A stretch of DNA of 64,000 nt from JBCFAY01 sp038562375. Its GTDB lineage: Bacteria; Bacillota; Clostridia; Christensenellales; CAG-138. The stretch is from assembly GCA_038562375.1 (NCBI GenBank), contig JBCFAY010000001.1, forward strand, positions 124,001 through 188,000. The letters are read 5' to 3'. Every line of letters begins with the position of its first letter. Position 1 is the stretch's first letter. The notes below the pieces were generated by a model. That model did not search any database. It was given only the letters and a program-made list of their open reading frames with translations, and had not been told where the DNA came from. Made by a program: the position numbers and the translations under genes. Positions 53,532 through 62,129 of the stretch are shown piece by piece.

Positions 53532-54842
53532 ATGCATCTTTTGGATGAGATACTGCATTTACAAAAACATGGCAAACCGGCAGGAATTTATTCCTGCTGC
53601 AGCGCCAACGCATATGTGTTGGATGCGGTCTTTGAACGGGGCAGATCGCACAATACGCCTGTGCTCATCGAATCCACCGCCAACCAGGTCAATCAGTTCG
53701 GCGGATATACGGGCATGAAACCCAAGGATTTTTACGACTATGTAATGAAAAAAGCAGCACGAGCGGGGATAACAAAGGAGCAGATCGCGCTTGGGGGAGA
53801 TCATCTCGGGCCGCTGACATGGAGCTGTCTCGACGAGTCGCAGGCAATGTGCAATGCGGAAGAATTGGTAAGGCAATATGTTCTTGCAGGATTTACGAAG
53901 ATTCATCTTGATACGAGCATGCGGCTCGGCGGCGATTCCGTTACGGAGCGGTTGTCCGATGAGGTTGTTGCGCGCCGCGGCATGCGGCTTTGCATGGTGG
54001 CGGAGGCGGCCTACCGGCAACGTTTGCAGGAACACCCGGACGCTGAAGCCCCGGCATATGTTATCGGCAGCGAAGTACCCATCCCCGGCGGGGCGCAGGA
54101 GGGCGAAGAGGTAGCTATGATTACGTCGCCGCAGGATTGCGTAAAAACGTATAGGGTTTACAAAGAAACGTTTCTGAACGCAGGGCTTATGGATGCGTGG
54201 CGACGCGTGATCGGCATGGTCGTGCAAGTGGGCGTCGAATTTTCCGATACGGATATCTTTGAGTATGACCGAGAAAAGCAAAAACCGCTTAAGGAAATAC
54301 TCAAGACATTGCCTATTGTATTTGAGGGGCACTCCACCGATTACCAGGATCCGTCGAAGTTAAAGGAAATGGTCGAAGACGGGGTGGCGATACTTAAAGT
54401 CGGACCGGCGCTGACATTTGCCTATCGAGAAGCATTGATTGCGATGGAGTCTATCGAAAAGGAACTGTATGAAGGAACGGGCATCTTCTTGAGCGGCTTC
54501 AGGGCTGTTCTCGAATACGAGATGCTGGCGGACAGTAAAAACTGGGGGAAATATTATCGTGGGGACGGCAATGCGCAGAAGTTCGCACGATGCTTCGGTC
54601 TTTCCGATCGGGCGCGCTATTACCTGTCGGTGCCGAATGTGGACGCTTCAATAAACCGACTGATAAGCAATCTTCGCAAAAGACCGATACCCAATACGCT
54701 GCTTAGCCAATACATGCCGGTCCAATACGCGAGGATGCGGAGCGGTCAATTGTCTGCCGATCCGGCTGCCCTTATACGGGATCGTATAGGCGAGTGCATC
54801 GACCGGTACCTGTATGCGACGATCGGGTGGGCAAAAGTATAG
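53532..54842 (+). CDS. gatZ: Tagatose-1,6-bisphosphate aldolase accessory subunit GatZ/KbaZ
   Basis: A 436-residue protein of the GatZ/KbaZ family: GIYSCCSANAYVLDA near 17, ESTANQVNQFGGYTGM, GGDHLGPLTW, KIHLDTSMR, IGSEVPIPGGAQE and FEGHSTDYQ. These proteins stabilise the class II tagatose-bisphosphate aldolase GatY/KbaY. No gatY/kbaY is in the window, so either it is elsewhere or the subunit acts alone here (some homologues may be aldolases themselves). GGAGAAG precedes the ATG at 53532. It follows galK after a 77-base gap. Confidence 0.9.
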   Translation: MHLLDEILHLQKHGKPAGIYSCCSANAYVLDAVFERGRSHNTPVLIESTANQVNQFGGYTGMKPKDFYDYVMKKAARAGITKEQIALGGDHLGPLTWSCLDESQAMCNAEELVRQYVLAGFTKIHLDTSMRLGGDSVTERLSDEVVARRGMRLCMVAEAAYRQRLQEHPDAEAPAYVIGSEVPIPGGAQEGEEVAMITSPQDCVKTYRVYKETFLNAGLMDAWRRVIGMVVQVGVEFSDTDIFEYDREKQKPLKEILKTLPIVFEGHSTDYQDPSKLKEMVEDGVAILKVGPALTFAYREALIAMESIEKELYEGTGIFLSGFRAVLEYEMLADSKNWGKYYRGDGNAQKFARCFGLSDRARYYLSVPNVDASINRLISNLRKRPIPNTLLSQYMPVQYARMRSGQLSADPAALIRDRIGECIDRYLYATIGWAKV

Positions 54843-54893
54843 CATTCCTGTGAGGGTTATGGCCGCTTATCTTCGTTTATCTAATTCTATACA

Positions 54894-55037
54894 TTACAGA
54901 CCTAGTTTAAAAGAGTAGCTTCCAAATAACCTACCGACTGTCATGCCGAATGAATCAGCAGGCTCAAAGTTAACAGCTTCGATATGATTATAATATGCAT
55001 TAACTATCTGTCCCACTTCCGTTCCGGCTGCCCCCGG
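54894..55037 (-). pseudogene. Unidentified C-terminal gene fragment
   Basis: An open stretch on the minus strand reads GAAGTEVGQIVNAYYNHIEA and further to SYSFKLGL, ending in TAA at 54894. It has coding-like composition but no start or ribosome site, and ends against the relaxase relic. I do not recognise the family. Confidence 0.35.
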
Positions 55038-55055
55038 CCATCGCCCAGGGGCCTG

Positions 55056-55349
55056 TCAACGTTCATTCACCATGAGCAATTCCTTCATTTCCTTGTGCAG
55101 GCGGCGTATTGGCAATAGGCTTTTTCCTTTCAGCCAGCTGCGTTTCATACTCGGTCTGGAGCATTTTTATAGTGGGGATTTTCTTTCCGGGCAGCGTATC
55201 AAACACCATCTTTGCCGCCTTATGCAGCAGGATTTCTGAAGCGTTCGCTCCATAGGTTTTTTGCTGTATCCGGCCTTACGATAGGCCATATATGCATCGC
55301 GCGTTTGGAGTAATTTACAATATCTTTTAAGATTTCCGATTTCGGCCAT
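55056..55349 (-). pseudogene. Relaxase C-terminal fragment with frameshifts
   Basis: The minus strand begins with IGNLKRYCKLLQTRDAYMAY and RKAGYSKK, then continues in another frame as EILLHKAAKMVFDTLPGKK and IPTIKMLQTEYETQLAE, and in a third as RLHKEMKELLMVNER with a stop at 55056. This is the C-terminal third of a relaxase of the type carried by mobilisable and conjugative elements of Clostridia. At least two frameshifts make it inactive. The same C-terminal end occurs at 14225-14299. Confidence 0.82.
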
Positions 55350-55371
55350 GCGGATTTCGGCAGCCTTAAAA

Positions 55372-55428
55372 GTCCCTGAATCCGTTGGCAGCGATGGCGT
55401 GTGGGTTCAAGTCCCACCACCGGAACCA
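55372..55428 (+). pseudogene. Second tRNA-Leu 3' fragment, attachment-site-like
   Basis: Runs from GTCCCTGAATCCGTTGG to the acceptor end ACCGGAACCA. The core 55389-55423 (35 bp: CAGCGATGGCGTGTGGGTTC through ACCACCGG) is identical to 13888-13922; the next base differs (A here, C there). No 5' half of a tRNA is present. Together with the relaxase relic beside it, this looks like the opposite end of an integrative element or a second insertion at a related tRNA-Leu. Confidence 0.78.
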
Positions 55429-55470
55429 AACGAAAAATCCAGATTTTATCTGGATTTTCGTTTGACTTTT
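55427..55470 (+). terminator. Terminator behind the second tRNA-Leu fragment
   Basis: CAAACGAAAAATCCAGA (from 55427) pairs with TCTGGATTTTCGTTTG (to 55464), followed by ACTTTT. A long A/T-rich hairpin of the type that follows tRNA genes; unrelated in sequence to the terminator at 13936. Confidence 0.75.
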
Positions 55471-55611
55471 GAGGACTTAACCCATTTCTTATCCACTTTT
55501 TTAAATGTCCTATCTTGCCAGCGCCGGCTGCCTCATCAATGAGAGGCGGCTAAGGTCAGGAGTCTTCGGCAGCGATACAAAAGCGCAGATTAATTTGATC
55601 CAAAGGATCAA
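55471..55611. other. Short intergenic spacer
   Basis: No coding potential or repeats noticed between the tRNA-Leu terminator and the end of gapN. A direct GATCCAAAGGATCAATT-like dyad lies near 55596. Confidence 0.3.
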
Positions 55612-57072
55612 TTAGAGCGCTTCGAGGTTGACGACGACAGCCTTCGGCCTGGTCATGGCCTCGATGGAATACCTTACGCCCTGGGTGCCCATGCCGGAGG
55701 CCTTGACCCCGAGGAACGGGAAGTGGTCAGGCCCGCGCTCGGTCTTGTTGTTGATCTGCACCGTGCCCACCTCCAGACGGTCCGCCACGTGGAACGCGTA
55801 ATTGATGTTGCGGGTGAACACCGAGGATTGCAAGCCGTATTCCGATCGGTTGGCGATATCGATCGCCTCGTCCATATCCTTAACGCGGATGATGGGCAAC
55901 ACGGGGCCGAACGGCTCTTCCCATGCGAGGCGCATGTCGGTTGTAACATGGTCAAGGAGCGTGGGGTAAATGAGGTTATCCCTGCGCTTGTTTCCGATCA
56001 GGAGCGAGGCGCCTTTTGCCAGCGCGTCGTCGATCAACTCCTGGACGTAATCCGCCGAGGCGTTGTCGATCAGGGGAACGACCACCGCGCCGTCGCGCGG
56101 GTCGCCCGCCGCGATGGAAGAAATCCTCGTCAAAAGTTTGGGGATCAGCTCGTCTGCGACCTTATCGGTAGCTAGGATCCTCTTCAAGGCGGTGCAGCGC
56201 TGTCCCGAGTACGAATAAGCGCCCGAAACGATGTTTTCCGCGGCAAAGTCAAGGTCTGCGTCATCGAGCACAATGGCTGCGTCCTTGCCGCCCAGCTCCA
56301 TCATCATGGGGATCATGCCGGCGATCGTGGCGATATGGCGGCCGACCTCGGTGCTGCCGGTAAAGTTGATAAAGTGGATGTCGGGATGGGTAACGATGTA
56401 ATCGCCGATCTGGCTGCCGCGGCCGGTGACTGTATTGAGAATCCCCTTGGGAAGCCCGGCTTCATTAAATATCTCCGCCAGATGCAAAGCGCTGATCGCG
56501 CCTTGGGTTGCAGGCTTTAGGATGACGGCATTGCCTCCGACCAATGCGGGCGCAATCTTGGATACCGAAAGGTTTACAGGGTAATTAAACGGCGAGATGG
56601 CAAGAACTGTGCCGAGCGGAACCCTTGTGACATAAGACATTTTGTTTCGAGAGCCGCCGGGGAAGTTTTCGCCGCTGATCGCCTCGCCCTGCAGGCTTTT
56701 GCTTGCATTTGCGGCATAGCGCAGAAAATCGGCGGAGCGCACGATTTCAGAAATCGCGGATTTTTCATCCTTGGCGATCTCCATGATCATTATTTTGGCA
56801 ATGTCTCTTGCGTATTGCTCCAAAAGATTGGCCGCCTTGTAGAGCACGTTGGCGCGCTCGTAAACCGGCATGCTCGACCAAACCTTAAAGTTTACCTTTG
56901 TATTCTCAATCGCTTGGTCAACTTCTTCCGGTGTCATGCTCTGTATTCTTCCGACCAATGAACCATCGACCGGGGAATAGATGTCCAGCAGACAACCGGA
57001 ACAAGATTCCTTCCATTCTCCGCCCAGCATGTTCTTGTAGACATTTTGCTTGCAACACAGATTCTCGAACAC
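55612..57072 (-). CDS. gapN: NADP-dependent non-phosphorylating glyceraldehyde-3-phosphate dehydrogenase GapN
   Basis: A 486-residue aldehyde dehydrogenase oxidising glyceraldehyde-3-phosphate directly to 3-phosphoglycerate while making NADPH. Segments matching GapN include LAISPFNYPVNLSVSKIAPA, NFTGSTEVGRHI, the Glu general base in MMELGGKDAAIVLDDAD, the nucleophile Cys in YSGQRCTALKR, and LAWEEPFGPVLPIIRV. The C-terminal SIEAMTRPKAVV also fits. The start is the GTG at 57072, giving family-normal length; the only alternative, an ATG 14 codons later, has no better ribosome site. It is transcribed alone. Confidence 0.9.
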   Translation of the reverse strand: MFENLCCKQNVYKNMLGGEWKESCSGCLLDIYSPVDGSLVGRIQSMTPEEVDQAIENTKVNFKVWSSMPVYERANVLYKAANLLEQYARDIAKIMIMEIAKDEKSAISEIVRSADFLRYAANASKSLQGEAISGENFPGGSRNKMSYVTRVPLGTVLAISPFNYPVNLSVSKIAPALVGGNAVILKPATQGAISALHLAEIFNEAGLPKGILNTVTGRGSQIGDYIVTHPDIHFINFTGSTEVGRHIATIAGMIPMMMELGGKDAAIVLDDADLDFAAENIVSGAYSYSGQRCTALKRILATDKVADELIPKLLTRISSIAAGDPRDGAVVVPLIDNASADYVQELIDDALAKGASLLIGNKRRDNLIYPTLLDHVTTDMRLAWEEPFGPVLPIIRVKDMDEAIDIANRSEYGLQSSVFTRNINYAFHVADRLEVGTVQINNKTERGPDHFPFLGVKASGMGTQGVRYSIEAMTRPKAVVVNLEAL

Positions 57073-57690
57073 TTATCGGCACCAACCTTTCAAAATTTAT
57101 GTTTATTTTAATCAGGAGCCCAAGCAGCGGCTCCTGATATATGCTAAACCGCGGTAGTAGTTTTCGTTCGTCCCCATCATTCCATAAATAGCGGCACAAA
57201 TTTCGCCGTATCTTGTTATAATGATGCTTGATCGAGCCTCCTATACTCGAAAACGCTTGTCGATCGCCTATCGAAATTGCATATTTACAAAAATGATATT
57301 TCAATCTATCATGTATTCCTATGATTTGCAACCGTTTCTATAGAAAATTGCAATTAAGAAAATTATTTTTTTCATTACGAGTAATAGACAAATAAAAAGA
57401 AAGAAGCTTCCATTCAAAAAAATGATTGCAAAACGCATGCGAAGAATTTGACGTGAAAAAATAGAGGTCAATGCAAGAAAAAACGCCGTGTTCATCGGCA
57501 TTCAATCAATGGTAAGGCTATTCGTATGGAATCTAAAGATATGCCGGGCTTATGAACGGAAACATTCGGCTGAATGCCTTTCGCCTTTATAAAAACTGCA
57601 TTCATCTCTATTTCGTCCGCTGTGGCTTTAAGTATAGGATTCATGTTCCACAATTTCTTTATGGTTTCTCGAAGAGGAGCTTGAAGCTGA
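57073..57690. other. AT-rich intergenic region upstream of gapN
   Basis: About 620 bases, noticeably AT-rich from 57290 to 57540. It should contain the gapN promoter on the minus strand. No convincing gene is seen; short reading frames lack ribosome sites and family resemblance. Confidence 0.4.
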
Positions 57691-57734
57691 TAAAAATAAG
57701 AAAACGCCCGCCGACGGCGATGCTATCGGCGGGC
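57691..57734 (-). terminator. Terminator of the dehydrogenase-to-aldolase operon
   Basis: CGCCCGCCGA (57704-57713) pairs with TCGGCGGGCG (57725-57734), followed on the minus strand by TTTTCTTATTTTT. It lies 12 bases after the aldolase stop. Confidence 0.9.
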
Positions 57735-57746
57735 GTAGGGAATCCC

Positions 57747-58535
57747 TTAGTTTAGCTCCTTCATCGCCGCATCCACGCTCGCATCCTCGTGGATCAGCTT
57801 GGCGATCGCCGCCGTATACTTTGCAGGCGTTTCGTGGCCCCAGATGTTCCGGCCCATCGCGATGCCGGCGGCCCCCGCGTCCAGCGCGTCCCGGATCTCC
57901 TGCATCAGCTGGCGCTCCGGCACCTTTTTCGCGCCGCCCAGTATGACCACCGGAGCGTAAACGCTCTCCACCAGTTCCCGCATACTCTCCACGCTGCCGG
58001 TATACTCGGTTTTGATGATATCCGCTCCCAATTCGACCCCTTGACGGCAGGCGAAGGTGATGTTTCCCGGCGTGCGGGAATCCTCCGCTTTCTCAAAGCC
58101 CCGGGGCAGCGCCTCCGCCACCACGGGCATCCCCCACCGATGAGCCTGCTGGATATTGCGAGCCAGAGAGGATAACGTATCGTTTTCAAATCTCGAGCCC
58201 GGGAAACACATGGTGATGATCGCGTCCGCCCCCATGGCAAGCGCCTGCTCCGGCGTCACCACCGTCTGCAGCGGCTTATCGTTCGCCCCCAGCGCCGAGA
58301 TCCCGCCGTCGATGCGCAGTATGACGCCCTTGCCTAAAAAGCGGTCCGCAAACTTGTCCAGCATCCCCACGGTGGACAAAAACGCATCCGCACCCGCTAT
58401 GGCGCACTCGCGGATCACCTTGCCCGGATCCTTCAGTGCAGGCAGGACGTTGAAGTTCGCTCCATGATCCATGGCCAGTATCAGAGCTTTGCCGTCGTGG
58501 CGGAAAATATGGTTGATGCGATGGACAGTGCTCAT
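57747..58535 (-). CDS. Class I aldolase of the DeoC/FbaB (DhnA) family
   Basis: A 262-residue Schiff-base aldolase. Motifs of archaeal-type fructose-bisphosphate aldolase/LsrF are visible: LILAMDHGANF near 19, VILRIDGG near 70, VVAEALPRG, ADIIKTEYTG with the putative Schiff-base Lys near 170, VVILGGAKK and AAGIAMGRNIW. AGGAGG precedes the ATG. Last gene of the operon behind the SorC regulator. The substrate may be a phosphorylated keto-sugar derived from the imported compound. Confidence 0.87.
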   Translation of the reverse strand: MSTVHRINHIFRHDGKALILAMDHGANFNVLPALKDPGKVIRECAIAGADAFLSTVGMLDKFADRFLGKGVILRIDGGISALGANDKPLQTVVTPEQALAMGADAIITMCFPGSRFENDTLSSLARNIQQAHRWGMPVVAEALPRGFEKAEDSRTPGNITFACRQGVELGADIIKTEYTGSVESMRELVESVYAPVVILGGAKKVPERQLMQEIRDALDAGAAGIAMGRNIWGHETPAKYTAAIAKLIHEDASVDAAMKELN

Positions 58536-58600
58536 CTAATATGCCTCCTAATCTAATGTTCCGCCGCGCCAAGGCAGGCGGTTAAAGCAAAAATACGTGT

Positions 58601-59536
58601 TCAAGCGTCCAGCAAGGCGGCCGCCACCCCCGAATCGGTGACCAGCGCATTGATGTATCCACCGCGCAGAGCGCCTAAGATCGCCTTTGTTTTGCGCGGC
58701 ATACCCGCCACGCCTATACGAAGGGGAATGCGCAGCAAGTCTTCCAGCTCCAGCGCCATGATCCGCCTGTCAAGATCCGTCTTAACGGGTTTGCCGTCCA
58801 CATCATACAGGCGGGCGCAGGTCTCCCCTGCCGCGTTCGGCGGCACGGTCCATTCCCGCTCCATCTGGGGGAACCTCGCATGGTCGATATCCGTGATGCC
58901 GAGCACCGCGATCGTGCAGGATTTTAACACCGCGTAGGACTTGCGGTAATACGGCTCCCGCAGGATTCCTTCGCGCACCGATTCATCCACCACAAGCACC
59001 GGCGAATAGAGCATGTTTACCTCCGCCGGGATCCGCTCGCTGAAGCGCAGTACGATGCTGTCGCCGTTGATGCTGTTGTAGCGGTTGTTCCACCCGCCCA
59101 TCAGCTGAGTGGCCATAAGGTTGCTGCATTCGACGCGCGGCAGCCGATCCACCAGCGCCGACAGCGTTCGTCCCCGGGAAAAGCCTATGATATCGCCGTC
59201 CCGGATAACCTCCGCGAGGAAACGGCCGGCACACTGCCCGAGGGCGGCATAGCTTTCCTCCTCATCCGGGGTTTGCTCCGCTACCCGTACGGCGCGCAGG
59301 CCGAACTTTTTTTCCAGGGCCGCCTCCAATGCCAGATGTCCGGACGCATCCCCATGGATATGGATTTCCACAATACCCAGGCTCAGGCATTTCCCCAGGA
59401 TCCGATTCACCCGCTGCCGCGACATGCGCAGCCGCTTTGCGATCTCCTCCTGGGTAAGGCTGCCCATGTAATAATAATGGGCAATGCGCGTATAAAGCGC
59501 CAACTCCTCCTGATCAAGGATTCCCGCATCGTCCAT
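58601..59536 (-). CDS. SorC-family sugar-responsive transcriptional regulator
   Basis: A 311-residue regulator with an N-terminal HTH (YYYMGSLTQEEIAKRLRMSR then QRVNRILGKCL) and a sugar-phosphate-binding domain of the SorC/DeoR type (IIGFSRGRTLSALVD, LMGGWNNRYNS, CTIAVLGITDI, IGVAGMPRKTKAILGAL). It lies inside the operon it probably controls; the dyad at 63271 is a candidate operator. An ATG at 59536 fits the GGGGA ribosome site better than one two codons earlier. Confidence 0.9.
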   Translation of the reverse strand: MDDAGILDQEELALYTRIAHYYYMGSLTQEEIAKRLRMSRQRVNRILGKCLSLGIVEIHIHGDASGHLALEAALEKKFGLRAVRVAEQTPDEEESYAALGQCAGRFLAEVIRDGDIIGFSRGRTLSALVDRLPRVECSNLMATQLMGGWNNRYNSINGDSIVLRFSERIPAEVNMLYSPVLVVDESVREGILREPYYRKSYAVLKSCTIAVLGITDIDHARFPQMEREWTVPPNAAGETCARLYDVDGKPVKTDLDRRIMALELEDLLRIPLRIGVAGMPRKTKAILGALRGGYINALVTDSGVAAALLDA

Positions 59537-59567
59537 GCCCATGATCCCCTTCCCGCTGTTTTTCCGG

Positions 59568-60464
59568 TCAAGCCGGGGTGTAATAGTCCTTTAAGCTCTG
59601 CTCAAGGGAAAACCGAACCGCTTGGATGTCCTTCTCTACCTGCACCTTTAACTCTTCCAAATCCTTGAATTTCATCACTCCCCGGATCTGGGCGTGTATG
59701 TCCATCCTTAAGAATTGCCCGTACAGATTCCGTGAAAAGTCAAGCAAGAAATTCTCCACCGTTACATAATCGAAATTGTCCACCGTCGGGCGTCGGCCGA
59801 TATTGGCCATCCCTTTATGCGGCGTTCCCTCGACCAACGTAATGGTACCATACACGCCATCGGGCGGCAAGTGCTTGTTCGGCGCATAGCTGACGTTCGC
59901 CGTGGGCATCCCCACCGTCCGGCCCAGCTGTTTGCCGTATACCACCTCGCCGTATATGAAGTACGGACGGCCCAGCAGGCGCAAAAGCGCGGGAAAATCA
60001 CAGGCTTCCAGCGCCCGGGCCGCGCGCTCGGCTGTGATCGCCTCGCCGGCCTCTTCCACGACGCCGCAGGTAATCAGATCGCAGCCGGAAGCCTTTATCC
60101 CCTCTTTGAGCTGCTCCAGGCGGCTGTCGTTTTCGCCGATCACCAGCACCTTTGCGCCGAGCCGCTCCACAGCGTAACGTACCTGCGCCGCAGCGCCAAG
60201 GCCATCCACTTTCAGGGAAACCATCGCCTCAATCCCGCTTTTCTCCAGCAGCAACCGCTTTTCCGCCTCGGTGGTCAGGCACTTGGGTCCTGTCTTCGCC
60301 TCGTCCCGGTCAAAGCTAAAGAGCACGGGCTTAAGGGCGCGTTCCGCCGCAACCCCGACAAGCTTATCGAGCACCGCCCTGTGCCCCCGGTGCAGCCCGT
60401 CGAAATTCCCCATCGCCAGGCACGTACCGCTCAAGGCAACGCCGTCATTGGTAATATAGTCCAT
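59568..60464 (-). CDS. RibF-like riboflavin kinase/FAD synthetase paralogue
   Basis: A 298-residue protein of the bifunctional RibF family. The N-terminal nucleotidyltransferase domain begins CLAMGNFDGLHRGHRAVLDK, and the C-terminal flavokinase domain has YGKQLGRTVGMPTANVSY and GVYGTITLVEG. The mid-domain pattern usual for RibF (G-x-D-F-x-F-G) is replaced by GENDSRLEQLK, so the adenylyltransferase half may be altered. The ATG at 60464 is used. Location between a permease gene and a sugar regulator, not near ribosomal genes, suggests a specialised copy that supplies a flavin or acts on another nucleotide. Confidence 0.8.
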   Translation of the reverse strand: MDYITNDGVALSGTCLAMGNFDGLHRGHRAVLDKLVGVAAERALKPVLFSFDRDEAKTGPKCLTTEAEKRLLLEKSGIEAMVSLKVDGLGAAAQVRYAVERLGAKVLVIGENDSRLEQLKEGIKASGCDLITCGVVEEAGEAITAERAARALEACDFPALLRLLGRPYFIYGEVVYGKQLGRTVGMPTANVSYAPNKHLPPDGVYGTITLVEGTPHKGMANIGRRPTVDNFDYVTVENFLLDFSRNLYGQFLRMDIHAQIRGVMKFKDLEELKVQVEKDIQAVRFSLEQSLKDYYTPA

Positions 60465-60529
60465 CGCTATCACCCGCCTCTTTTGCTCCCGGCCCCACCG
60501 TGTACGGACGGCGCACGCGCAAAGAGCAC

Positions 60530-61888
60530 TCAATAGTTTAACAGATCCTTATCGGATTTTCTCCGCTTGGCGCCGCTGAAATAAACCATCAGGCCGACCA
60601 GGAGGTATCCCGCCGTAAAGACCCAAAGCTGCCAGCCCCCGGTGAGTATCTTGGGGACGTAGCACGTCACGAGTACGATCAGAATCAATATGGGCATCAC
60701 ATTGCCGCCGGGCGCCCGGAAAGCCTTGACTCCCGGATTCTTCCTGCGGGCAGCGATCACGGTGACGCAGATGATGGAAACGACGATTACATTGCACATC
60801 GCGCCCAAATTGATGATGAATTCCGTGAACATCGGGAAGGACGCCAGCGCGCCGAATGCCACCGTTACCAGTATCGTGGCGTTGAGGGGTACGCCCGTCT
60901 TCGCGTTGTTCCTGCCCAGGGCCTTTGGCAGTATCCCCGACCTCGCCGCAGCCTGCAGCGTGCGCGACGCGAGCGCGATGAGAACCAGCATCGCGGTGTT
61001 TAGCGCCAGCGTCGCCGAAACGGAGATCAGCGCCGGCAGCCAGGGGATATGGGCGAGCTTGGTAAATGCCGCTGCGTACAGCGGAATATAGGTCATATCC
61101 GGATTCTCGGACAGGAAGCCCGCCGTCACAAGGCCGAGCGTCGTAAGCATCACGAGGCAGTACAGCGCTATCACGATGCTCATGGCGATTACCATGGCGC
61201 GGGGAACGTTCTTGTTGGGATCTTTGATTTCGCCCACCATGAACGCCACCGCCACGATGGAGCCGTACGCCACCATTGCGATCGGGATCGTGCTCAGGAA
61301 GCCCAAGCTGCCCTGCGACCCCTGGGTAAAGAAGGGCGTCAGCAGCGCCGCGTCCCACTGTCCGCCGAACAGGCCCACGCCGATGAACAGGAGCATCGTC
61401 AGCACCAGCGAGCCCGTCAGGAGGATGCTGACCTTGCCGGTCACAGAGATCTTAAAGACATTGAGCACGCCGCACAGCAGCGTCGCCAAAAGTGCAAGCG
61501 GCACGCGCAGACCGGCAAGCGCCGGGAACGCCACGCTCAGGTACGTGCCCACATAGATGGCCGAAAACGCGGCGCCGCCCCAGCAGCTGCACAGGTACGC
61601 CCAGCTGGACAGCCATCCCCAGAAACGGCCCTGCTCCGGCGTCTTGCCGAGGGATTTTGCCGGGAACGTGAACACGCCGCCCGAATTGGGATAGATCGTG
61701 GACAACTCCGCGTTCAAAAGGCCGTAGCCGAACAGGATGACGCCTGCGGCGATCCAGGATAGGATGGCGGACGGTCCCGCATTCATGATCGTAATGCCGG
61801 AAAGGGAGAAAATGGCGCTGCCGACCATCCCGCCGATGAGGATGGTCGAGCTTTCCAGCAACCCAAGTTTGCCTTGGCTTTTTTCCAT
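60530..61888 (-). CDS. APC-family amino acid/amine permease
   Basis: A 452-residue transporter with about 12 membrane helices. ESSTILIGGMVGSAIFSLSG near the N-terminus and VGEIKDPNKNVPRAM near 210 are the family markers of APC amino acid/polyamine antiporters. AGGAGG precedes the ATG at 61888. It follows the dehydrogenase gene after a 241-base gap that holds no gene. It probably imports the amino-acid- or amine-like substrate of the operon. Confidence 0.9.
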   Translation of the reverse strand: MEKSQGKLGLLESSTILIGGMVGSAIFSLSGITIMNAGPSAILSWIAAGVILFGYGLLNAELSTIYPNSGGVFTFPAKSLGKTPEQGRFWGWLSSWAYLCSCWGGAAFSAIYVGTYLSVAFPALAGLRVPLALLATLLCGVLNVFKISVTGKVSILLTGSLVLTMLLFIGVGLFGGQWDAALLTPFFTQGSQGSLGFLSTIPIAMVAYGSIVAVAFMVGEIKDPNKNVPRAMVIAMSIVIALYCLVMLTTLGLVTAGFLSENPDMTYIPLYAAAFTKLAHIPWLPALISVSATLALNTAMLVLIALASRTLQAAARSGILPKALGRNNAKTGVPLNATILVTVAFGALASFPMFTEFIINLGAMCNVIVVSIICVTVIAARRKNPGVKAFRAPGGNVMPILILIVLVTCYVPKILTGGWQLWVFTAGYLLVGLMVYFSGAKRRKSDKDLLNY

Positions 61889-62129
61889 TTTCCATCCCCT
61901 CCTTTTCGTTTCCTTCCGGCCGGACAAACAGCCAACGGAGCGGATTATCCCTCCCGCATGCACATGCCCCCCGGCCTCGGCCTGGCTTTACACCCGTTTT
62001 CGCCCCTCTGCCCGCTTCCTTTAACATCGTACGCCGATGAGAACATCTCCGGCAAGCACGCGGCCGCCATCGCTTTATCGGCGCCGCCTGCCGCAGGATC
62101 CACCATGCGTCGGCGCACGCGCCCTGAGG

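Noticed and set aside
55220..55429. A minus-strand frame reading VPVVGLEPTRHRCQR.
   Set aside because: This is the antisense translation of the tRNA-Leu 3' fragment, a well-known source of false protein calls.
57319..57501. Small minus-strand frame in the AT-rich region upstream of gapN.
   Set aside because: AT-rich composition gives chance hydrophobic frames; there is no ribosome site or recognisable domain.
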